This document shows positions 54,964 through 64,000 of a stretch of DNA of 64,000 bases, in pieces (position 1 is the first letter of the stretch; the number at the start of each line of letters is the position of its first letter). A program made the position numbers and the translations under genes. The notes under the pieces are model-generated. The model was given only the letters and a program-made list of their open reading frames with translations. It made no database searches and had not been told where the DNA came from. The stretch covers positions 41,136,197-41,200,196 of the forward strand of contig CM063113.1 in NCBI GenBank assembly GCA_031841125.1, written 5' to 3'. The stretch comes from Acanthococcus lagerstroemiae. Its lineage: Eukaryota > Arthropoda > Insecta > Hemiptera > Eriococcidae.

Positions 54964-57900
54964 TTAAAGTCGCTCATATCTATCGTAATATCCAAAAGGC
55001 TGCCGAACTTGAAAATAGTCTCCTCGTGTCGCACTGTAATTACCAACACCTACAATGTTCATCGCATTCTGGTCGAACCTTCGTGCTACGAGCTGCTCTG
55101 GAGTCAGCAGCGAATCGTGCATCGGTTGCCGATACTTGTTTCCCATCAAGCGCCTCACGCCGACGTTGAGGAGAATCAAAACGACATCAAAAATCGATCC
55201 GTTGATCTCTGGCGGCGCCACTGAAGCGGATCCTCCTGCAGGTAGCCGAAACTGGGCAGTGGAACTCGTGAGCCAGCGAACCACGCCGGTAATCAACGAA
55301 CTGGGCCTGCCAGCCGAACTTGTGGCATTAGAGTCCTCCTTTTGCAGATCCCTCAGCTCTAAGCTACGACGTCTGCGACGTTTACCCGCCGTCTCAAGGT
55401 ACTTGACCACATACAGCTTGTTATTGCGAATAGCTTCGGACAGCGGTGTGTTGCCTCCGTTGTTCTTAACGTCAACATCGGCTCCTTTCTGATCGACCAG
55501 GTACTTAATGATGTCCAAGTAACCGTTTATAGCTGCCGTGTGTAAAATGGTATTACCGCTGCTTTCTTTCAGATTGATATCGGCGTGCTGTTCGTCTACC
55601 AGGTATTTGATGACGTTCAAATGGCCTCTACTGGCCGCCCATATTGTTGGTGTAAGGTCGTTGATATTTCTGGCGTTCACATCCAGCCGTTTAATTTCTA
55701 TCAAGTACTTAACCACGTCCAGGTGGCCGCACATGGCCGCGTGGTGGAGGGCGTCGTTGCCGTGATTGTTTTTTGCCCTGAAATCAGCGTGCCTCTCGTC
55801 TAGGTACTTGATCACGTTGAGGTGATCATAGGAGGAGGCGAAGATCAGTGGCGTGTCGTTGTTTTTGGTCCGCACATTGATGTCAGCACCTTTTTCTTCC
55901 ACCAGGTACTTGATGACGTTCAAGTGACCGTTCATAACCGCCGATGTCATTGGCGTTTCGTCGTTGGTATTCCTGGCATTCACGTCGAGTTGTTTGACTT
56001 CCACTAAGTACTTGACCATATCCAGGTGGCCGTTCATGGCAGCTTTGTGAAGGGCATTGTTGCCATCATTGTCTTTTGACGTGAAATCGGCGTGCCTCTC
56101 ATCTAGAAACTTGACAACATCTAGGTAGCCATAAGTGGCGGCGCAAATCAGAGACGTGTTGTTGTCTTTGGTCCGCTCGTTGATGTCAACCCCTTTCTCC
56201 TCCACTAGGTACTTGATAATGTTCAAGTATCCTCTACTGGCCGCCCATATTGTTGGTGTAAGGTTGTTGATATTTCTGGCGTTCACATCCAGCTGTTTAA
56301 TTTCTACCAAGTACTTAACCACATCCAGGTGGCCGCACATGGCCGCGTGGTGGAGGGCGTCGTTGCCGTGATTGTTTTTTGCCCTGAAATCGGCGTGCCT
56401 CTCGTCTAGGTACTTGATCACGTTGAGGTGATCATAGGAGGAGGCGAAGATCAGTGGCGTGTCGTTGTTTTTGGTCCGCACATTGATGTCAGCACCTTTT
56501 TCTTCCACCAGGTACTTGATGACGTTCAAGTGACCGTTCATAACCGCCGATGTCATTGGCGTTTCGTCGTTGGTATTCCTGGCATTCACGTCGAGTTGTT
56601 TGACTTCCACTAAGTACTTGACCATATCCAGGTGGCCGTTCATGGCAGCTTTGTGAAGGGCATTGTTGCCATCATTGTCTTTTGCCTTGAAATCGGCGTG
56701 CCTCTCATCTAGAAACTTGACAACATCTAGGTAGCCATAAGTGGCGGCGCAAATCAGAGACGTGTTGTTGTCTTTGGTCCGCTCGTTGATGTCAACCCCT
56801 TTCTCCTCCACTAGGTACTTGATAACGTTCAAGTAACCTCTACTGGCCGCCCATATTGTTGGTGTAAGGTCGTTGATATTTCTGGCGTTCACATCCAGCC
56901 GTTTAATTTCTATCAAGTACTTAACCACGTCCAGGTGGCCGCACATGGCCGCATGGTGGAGGGCGTCGTTGCCGTGATTGTTTTTTGCCCTGAAATCGCG
57001 TGCCTCTCGTCTAGGTACTTGATCACGTTGAGGTGATCATAGGAGGAGGCGAAGATCAGTGGCGTGTCGTTGTTTTTGGTCCGCACATTGATGTCAGCAC
57101 CTTTTTCTTCCACCAAGTACTTGATGACGTTTAAGTGACCGTTCATAACCGCCGATGTCATTGGCGTTTCGTCGTTGGTATTCCTGGCATTCACGTCGAG
57201 TTGTTTGACTTCTACCAAGTACTTGACTACATCCAGGTGGCCATTCATGGCAGCTTTGTGGAGGGCGTTGTTGCCGTTGTTGTCTCTCACCTTGAAATTG
57301 GCGTTCCTCTCGTCTAGATACTTAACCACATTGCGGTGGCCGAAATGTGCTGCGAGGCTGAGCGGCGTATCGCCGTTGTCGTTGTTCGTGTTGACGTCGA
57401 TTTTCTTCTCGTCAACAAAGTACTGGACCAAGGGTAGTTGGCCGTTTTCAGCAGCTTGGTGTAGAACCGTGTTCCCGCCACCCTCTTTTGTGTCGGCAGC
57501 GACTTTCCTCCCGTCGACGAGGTACTTGACCACGTGTACGTGCCCGTTGTAGGCGGCCAGGAACAAAGAGCTCTTGGCGGCAGCGTTCTTTGAATTCTCG
57601 TTTTGACATTTCTCTTCTACTAGGTATTTAATGACGCCCAGGTAGCCGCTGGCAGCGGCCGTAAATATATCACCGTTGTAACGCACCTTCTTCTCTTCAA
57701 TCAGATAGGCGATCACATCTGAGTGGCCATTGAGAGCGGCAAAGCGAAACGGTGTATCGCCTTCTTTGGTGCCGCTGCGAAAGTCGGCGCCTTTTTCTAC
57801 CAGATACTTAACTACATCTAGTCGGCCATTGAAAGCGGACCAATGGAGAGCGGTGTAGCCTTTCTTATCCTTGACGGTGATGTCGGCGCCGTGATTCACC

Positions 57901-58226
57901 AGCGTTTGGATCAACTTGAGATCGGCTTTATTCGCATCGGTGGCCCAGAGTAAAGGAGTGTAACCCCACCTCGTGTCCTTCTGATTTACATCGGCGCCCT
58001 TGCTGATCAGGTACTCGACCACATTGGATTGGCCGCTCTCTGCGGCCTGGCTGAGAGGTGTTTCGCCATCGGTGAGCTGCTCGTTGACGCTGACGTGTAT
58101 CTCTTCGACAAAACGGTTGACCGCCGTCAAGTCGCCTTTTCTGGCCGCTTCGAATATGTTTTTCGGCTGATCTGTGGCATTTTGTCTCTTGAATCTGAGC
58201 TGAGTTTTGTGAACGTCAAGATAATT
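54964..58226 (-). pseudogene. Giant ankyrin-repeat protein B, main exon, one 1-nt frameshift
   Basis: Same architecture as protein A. The acceptor TTACAG (complement of 58227-58232) is followed by a phase-0 exon with LRFKRQ, no ATG start, about eight diverse ankyrin repeats, then three-ankyrin modules, RRRRRS (about 55,370), and a ~135-residue tail with KYRQPMHDSLLTPEQLVARR. Five modules are arranged so that pairs form a 606-bp higher-order unit present about two and a half times. Near 56,995 one module reads AAATCGCGTGCC where its sister copies have one base more; the frame shifts there and splits the exon into 58,226-56,913 and 56,995-54,964. The tail stops ~35 residues earlier than in C. 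It may be a recent pseudogene, or the base loss may be an assembly error in near-identical repeats. Confidence 0.8.
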
Positions 58227-59928
58227 CTGTAATGTAAGTTGGAGAAAGAAACATTTTTAGAAAGTGGGCTGAAAAGACGGAAAGTGTCACCGCAGTGGTT
58301 CAGAGATTGAGGATTCCGGTTCTCTCCGCGATAGTGTTGTATTCTTTTCCAAAAGGGGGAAATTGCTAGTGACAGACAGCCAGGGCTACAGAAAGAAGTA
58401 ATCAGACGTGTTAGTGCTGATGAGATCTTGGCCGTCGACTTTTGGATCCTCCGCAGGAGGAAGAAAGACGCGTTCATTTTTCGGAAAGAAATTCTGGAGA
58501 CTGGCTTGACTCTCGGACTTGGGAACTTGGCTTCGACTCATGGAGGTAGTGTTACATTAGTAGGTGTTCAGTGATGGTTCGACTCAGATGAATAGACAAG
58601 CAGTGGAAAACCCGAGAGACATCTACTGATAGTTAATTGAGCTGAGGTAATTTACCTTTGGAGTTAGAGTCTAGCCTACGTGTTGGCCTTTACCTGTAGA
58701 CCCGATCGCTAGACATTAATTTAGTAAACAGAGAGATCATTCCATGTTACGAGTATTAGGTAATAATAAATTGCCTTCAGACGCACGCGGATCAACAGAT
58801 ATGACGTTTACATGGAGGGGCAGGCCTGGTTATTACTAATTACAACATTTTAAATTTGCCGAATAGGTCGATTATATTTGGAAACTGGGAAGCATTAACT
58901 GTCATAGAGGAATTTTTTGTTGAACTGCTTGGAAATTCTCTCTTGAGTACCCTCCATAAAAGTCGCCACCCTCATCTGATCTGGCTGGCTAATTTCTGTG
59001 AAGAGCTTAACATCCCTTCTCGCCTCCAAAAAATGGGTTTTTTTTTTAAATTTCGAAAATTATTAGATTACAGACATAAATTTCAAACACAAAAATTTTT
59101 CGACAGCGTGACCTATGGGTACAGCTGAAAAACAGATGTAACGGCTGCCCACAGGTCAACTTAAACCCTGTTGAACAAACAATGAAATACCTTTTGACGG
59201 GAAAACAAAAGCAAAAACAAAAACGTATTATCCATAAAATAAACTCGTCATGCTACCTGTTTATCAAACATCATAAATAAGATGTGGGGGACGAGTCCAA
59301 ATATTGCACTATAGCCCGATACATTAACAGAGGCCTAATAGAGGGGAGATCATCAAAATGCCCCACAAATGCAGTAGAAGTACTTGACTAACTGGCTGAC
59401 TGACTGACACGATGACATTCTCATGTCAGCGCAGTCCGCGAAGTAAAGTCAGGAAAATGCTCTCCCGTGGTTGCAGACTCCTATTTTTTTCTGTTGTCCA
59501 ATTCATCATTTTTCCTCCTTATTTTTCATTTCATTTTCCTCATTTTGTCTTCTGTTTTATGAAAATGAACGAAATCTATCTTCACTGACGCCAAGCTTTA
59601 AACTTGAAACTGCTTTAATACAACCTGCCTACCAATTCATTTTTGTGTCTTTTCTATGATTGGGTGTTTGGCAATTAACTTTCTAGTCGTTTCATTATCC
59701 TTGTAATTATTGTATTTTCTGTAATTTCTGATTCTGTTGTGGATTTCTGTCTTATTCATTTCCATGTCTGTGAAAATTAGGTTCTACTGAAGAAAATGCA
59801 AACGCTACAAAATTCTGCTGAGCTGATGATGCTGATAGCAAAACAGGGCCTTAACCAAGACTAGTTGCAACTTTGTTTTCCTCCCTCCCTCTCTCCCCTC
59901 TTAGGAAAATATTAGGTAGTGGTATGTT

Positions 59929-60215
59929 CATAAGCGCCGACTTATGGAAAATATTGGCGGGGGGGGGGGAGATGAATCAAAGTTATCACGGTTCTTAGGA
60001 GCGTCAAAAATCCCTCTCTTTGAAAAATCGAATGGAAGTCTTCTATCTATTTTGGTGCCAAAATTATACCTTTCTCATTATTCCTTATCATATTTTACTT
60101 TCTTTTCTGTTTGATGATAAAATTTGTTGTACTTTTTCCATTTTTGTGTTGAAAATATTGGAGGGGAGGGGCGACAAGTTTTCATCCCCCAAAAAATGCC
60201 AAGTCGGCGCCTATG
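59929..60215. mobile_element. hAT-type non-autonomous element with perfect 8-bp target duplication
   Basis: The ends are CATAAGCGCCGACTTATGG and, inverted, CATAGGCGCCGACTTGGC. Length 287 bp. Flanks are GGTATGTT on both sides (59921-59928 and 60216-60223). A G-run lies near each end. The matching place in block A (about 35,545) has no element, so it jumped after the duplication. Confidence 0.93.
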
Positions 60216-60675
60216 GGTATGTTTGAGAAATTCTAAATTTGTCTAATTGTTATGGCTAAAATGTGCTCCCGCTGATACAGGAGTCTGCTGGCTGTGGCCC
60301 TCCCACGAAGTCATGAGCACGACTGCGAGTTCCTATCTTTTTAGGAACTAGGACAATTTTTATCTTTCTAGCTTATTTTTCATGCCTCTTCTGGTCATAT
60401 GTTGCATGTCTGATGTCCTGAGTCTCAGCAGCTGGACTTTCTTTTTGGAGATGAGGAACGAGAGGCAGAAACATAATACAAACACTTATGTTCGATCTCG
60501 TATTAGCCGGAGTCTCCTCTCTTCCCGACGAAGAGGGAGATCATGCTGTTAATATGTAGAGAGGTCTTTCCTGTTCATTTCAATTTTGTTGAGAAATAGG
60601 AAATTTTGAAATGTGCCTGTGAGGGGATGAATTACGAGATAGCTGGGAACTTTCAACAGAACCGCGAATGTCCTA

Positions 60676-61606
60676 CAAAAGCCGTTCAATAAATAATGCC
60701 TCCAAGCCAATATCTTGGGAACCACTGGACTTGGAAGAGTGCGCGTGCGCTCTTTGAAAAGATAAACTCGTTAGATTCAAAATGAGGTGTAGATCGGTTC
60801 CATTTATTTGCTTTTGTTCGCGATACATGTTTTCGAAACGAAAACAAACTAGTGCCGCTCGGTACATGCAAAACTCGGTAGTTTATTTTTTGACTATATA
60901 GGTGCTACGAGGCGCGTTTTGGGGATGAGTGTTTTAATATCAGTATGGTACAAATATGGGCAAGAGAAACACAGGCTGGTACGTTTGAATTCCCGAGTGA
61001 ACCTCTCGGTCAGGGCACCTAAAATTCCCGAAAAGGAATAAAATCGTTGCCAAACTTGATCAATTTTGAAAAAAGGCACCACAATCAATGCTGAGAAGTG
61101 AGGTAAGACCTTAACAGCTTTACAATATCGTTTAAGCCACGTTCGACCAGCCAGAGGTACCTGGTCACTCAAACATGACAAGGTGAGACCTTACACCTCA
61201 GCGCGCACTCAAGCCAGGTTACAGGAGTTGTATTTCGAAATTGATCCGCACCCTCCTTATAGCCCATCCTCGCTCCTAGTGACTTTTATCTATTCAATTA
61301 TCTTGAAGAATTTCTAAAAGGTTATCGTTTTGCATCGGATGATGAATTCAAGTCCGAATATCTAGATGTTTCGGTGAACAGTCGGCTGAATTTTGCGAGA
61401 GCGGAGTGCGAAAACTGATTAAGCGTTGGTAGCAATGTATCGAATTTGATGGCGACTATGTTAAAATATAATTCGTTTTTTTAATAGTTTTTTTTTTTAG
61501 AAACGTTATAAAATTTTCTTTCAAATGAGCTTTGTTTCTTTTTTGGAACTTAAGTTTTGTTTCCAAGATATGGGCTTGGAGGCGTTACTTATTGAACAGC
61601 CTTTCC
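60676..61606 (+). mobile_element. Degenerate mariner element at the B/C junction
   Basis: The left end (60,676-60,720) and right end (61,562-61,606) are inverted copies with core GTTCAATAA and CCTCCAAGCC, about 45 bp. Inside on the plus strand, HPPYSP (about 61,247), YLEEFLKGYRFASDDE (about 61,303) and a KRW...CIEFDGDYV end (about 61,415-61,465) match the C-terminal part of mariner transposases including the third catalytic aspartate region. Stops and frameshifts abound. Directly after its right end the homology of block C begins. Confidence 0.85.
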
Positions 61607-64000
61607 AATTCCTAACGACTTCAAGGAAAAACCTTTTATAGCAGCATATTCATTGGAATTTCTACCTTGACCAGCCTAAATGTTCTGGTTTTTTTTTTGC
61701 GATTTTTGAAGGCAGGTACTTGATGAATTTTGGAATTAAATATTTTCACCTACTTATCCAATAATATCTACTTTAATATCTAGGAGTACCACGGAGATTC
61801 ATTTGTTTTCCCCCACTACTTAAAAAATGTAGATCAGTTGGCAGAATTGCGTAATTTGCCGAGAAACATTTTTGCTTGTAGTTGCCCAACGCTAAACAGT
61901 AGTCTGTTAAATGTTTTTGTACTTCCTTCTAATAGACTCTCCGACATCTTGGTACATTTACAATTAGCAGATATGAAATTCTTCAGTAATTTCGCCTACT
62001 GTAAAATCCTCTCTTATCCCTAAAAAGCCCATTTCGGGTCGCTGCTGGGACGCATCATGAGAAGTAGGATAATATACGAGTAAGTTAGCTTTGTATGAAA
62101 GTCGTGTAATGTTCTGAAGAAAAGAATATGCTGTCCAAAGAACTATCGGTTCGTTGAATGACAACTGGCAACTAAACCTGGTAACTGTTTACTACCAGAC
62201 AATTCGTCAATGTGTTCGCTCACTCTGATTTGAAGTTTCTCACATCTATCGTAATAGCCAAAAGGCTGCAAAACACACCTGCCGTGAAAATAGTCACCCC
62301 GTATCGCACTGTAACTACGAGTATCAAAACCTACAATGTTCATCGCATTCTGGTCGAATCTTCGTGCTATGAGCTGCTCAGGAGTCAGCAGCGAATCGTG
62401 CATCGGTTGTCGATACTTGTTTTCCGTCAAGCGCCTCACACCGACGTCGAAGAGAATCAAAACGCCATCCAAAATCGATTCGCTGATCTCTGGCGACGCC
62501 ACTGAAGGGGATCCTTCGGCAGGTAGCCGAAACTGGGCAGTGGAACTAGTGAGCCAGCGAACCACGCCGGTAATCAACGAACTGGGCCTGCCAGCCGAAC
62601 TAGTGGTATTAGAGTCCTCTTTATGCAGGTCCCTGAGCTCTAAGCTACGACGTCTGCGACGGTTACCCGCCGTCTCAAGGTACTTGACCACATACAGCTT
62701 GTTATTGCGAATAGCTTCGGACAGCGGTGTGTTGCCTCCGTTGTTCTTAACGTCAACATCGGCTCCTTTCTGATCGACTAGGTACTTGACAATTTCCAAG
62801 TGACCGTTTCTAGAGGCCGTGTGTAGAATGGTATTACCTCTGCTCTCTTTCAGATTGATATCGGCGTGCTGTTCATCTACCAGATACTTGATGACGTTCA
62901 AGTGGCCTCTATCAGCCGCCCATATTGCTGCCGTGACTTTGTTGGTATTCCTTACATTCACATCTAATTGTTTGATCTCTACCAAGTACTTGACCATATC
63001 CAGTTGGCCGTTCATGGCTGCTTTGTGGAGGACGTTGTTGCCATCATTGTCTTTCACCGTAAAATCGTCGTGTCTCTCATCTAGAAACTTGACAACATCT
63101 AGACGGCCGTAACTGGCGGCGCAAGTCAGAGGCGTGTCGTTGTTTTTATTCCGCACGCTGATGTCAGCCCCTTTTTCTTCCACCAGGTACTTGACGACTC
63201 TCAAGTGGCCTCTATCGGCCGCCCATAATGTTGCCGTGTCTTTGTTGCTATTCCTAGCATTCACATCAAATTGTTTGATCTCTACCAAGTATTTGACCAT
63301 ATGCAGTTGGCCGTTCATTGCTGCTTTGTGGAGGACGTTGTTGCCATCATTGTCTTTCACTGTGAAATCGTCGTGTCTCTCATCTAGAAACTTGACAACA
63401 TCTAGACGGCCGTAACTGGCGGCGCAAGTCAGAGGCGTGTCGTTGTTTTTATTCCGCACCTGATTCAGCCCCTTTTTCTTCCACCAGGTACTTGACGACT
63501 CTCAAGTGGCCTCTATCGGCCGCCCATAATGTTGCCGTGTCTTTGTTGCTATTCCTAGCATTCACATCAAATTGTTTGATCTCTACCAAGTACTTGACCA
63601 TATCCAGTTGGCCGTTCATTGCTGCTTTGTGGAGGACGTTGTTGCCATCATTGTCTTTCACTGTGAAATCGTCGTGTCTCTCATCTAGAAACTTGACAAC
63701 ATCTAGACGGCCGTAACTGGCGGCGCAAGTCAGAGGCGTGTCGTTGTTTTTATTCCGCACGCTGATATCAGCCCCTTTTTCTTCCACCAGGTACTTGACG
63801 ACTCTCAAGTGGCCTCTATCGGCCGCCCATAATGTTGCCGTGTCTTTGTTGCTATTCCTAGCATTCACATCAAATTGTTTGATCTCTACCAAGTACTTGA
63901 CCATATCCAGTTGGCCGTTCATTGCTGCTTTGTGGAGGACGTTGTTGCCATCATTGTCTTTCACTGTGAAATCGTCGTGTCTCTCATCTAGAAACTTGAC
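61607..64000 (-). repeat. Segmental duplication block C (partial)
   Basis: From 61,607 the DNA aligns with B from about 54,370 and with A from about 29,265. It keeps the ~440-bp 3' flank that A has lost. The block runs off the window at 64,000. Everything that lies farther downstream of the gene in A and B (1.2 kb) is missing here, replaced by the mariner and block B. Confidence 0.9.
62143..64000 (-). pseudogene. Giant ankyrin-repeat protein C, 3' part, one 2-nt frameshift, truncated by the window
   Basis: The N-terminal part lies beyond 64,000. What is visible is almost three near-identical 303-bp three-ankyrin modules (VKDNDGNNVLHKAAMNGQL / RNSNKDTATLWAADRGHL / RNKNNDTPLTCAASYGRL), a more diverged module, the final ankyrins, RRRRRS (about 62,655), and a ~170-residue tail with KYRQPMHDSLLTPEQLIARR. 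Near 63,460 one module lacks two bases relative to its neighbours (CCGCACCTGATTCAGC against CCGCACGCTGATGTCAGC), which shifts the frame. It ends with a tail not seen in A or B. Pseudogene or collapsed assembly: undecided. Confidence 0.8.

Larger units (their letters stand above)
53166..60615 (-). repeat. Segmental duplication block B (carries ankyrin gene B)
   Basis: Collinear with 28,040-35,945. The left border is near the GACAGGTTGGAATTCTTC block and the right border near the TTTTGAAATG word (60,607). The upstream flank also holds a young hAT insertion (59,929-60,215) absent from block A. A 4-nt difference near 53,985 breaks the small frame that is open in A at 28,700-29,017, so that frame is not conserved as protein. 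Confidence 0.9.

Noticed and set aside
1..64000. tRNA or rRNA genes
   Set aside because: No cloverleaf with A/B boxes and no rRNA-like conserved block was noticed by eye. A tRNAscan run would be decisive.

Overview
The window is nuclear DNA of an animal, most likely an arthropod and perhaps a hemipteran-type insect (an inference from transposon types, short gene introns and AT-rich intergenic DNA; no marker fixes the species). There are no bacterial features. It holds spliced genes with GT-AG introns and a very dense transposon load.

Region 1 (1-16,930, + strand) is the 3' half of an insulin-degrading enzyme (IDE) gene. Ten exons (91-16,375) join into one 433-codon frame plus stop. It keeps the substrate-binding Arg/Tyr pair and ends in a peroxisomal SKL tripeptide. 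Its three long introns are filled with transposons: a mariner, several terminal-inverted-repeat (TIR) elements, and a LINE split in two by a Penelope-like element.

Region 2 (16,930-28,040) holds no host gene that I can support. It is a transposon and satellite zone: a pogo-type MITE, a ~295-bp tandem satellite, a piggyBac-type MITE, relics of MULE and P/THAP transposons, and a hAT element with perfect 8-bp target-site duplications.

Region 3 (28,040-64,000, - strand) is the notable part. A block of about 7.5-8 kb carrying a giant ankyrin-repeat gene is present three times in the same orientation: A at 28,040-35,945, B at 53,166-60,615, and C at 61,607 to beyond the window end. About 17 kb of nested transposons separate A from B, and a mariner sits on the B/C junction. 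Each gene has a very long ankyrin exon built of a ~303-bp three-ankyrin module. In A and B, whose 5' exon ends are visible, a conserved splice acceptor is followed by an RFKR furin-type site. All three have an RKRR/RRRR site after the array and a C-terminal domain with a strongly conserved core. The layout (pro-peptide, ankyrin array, basic cleavage site, C-terminal domain) recalls latrotoxins and the latrotoxin-CTD ankyrin proteins of arthropod endosymbionts. That is an inference, to be tested by profile search. A is open from end to end of its exon but has a replaced C-terminus. B has a 1-nt frameshift and C a 2-nt frameshift, each inside near-identical modules. They may be pseudogenes or assembly errors.

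Coordinates of exons, of TIR elements with target-site duplications, and of the frameshifts were read directly from the sequence. Boundaries of degenerate transposons are approximate.
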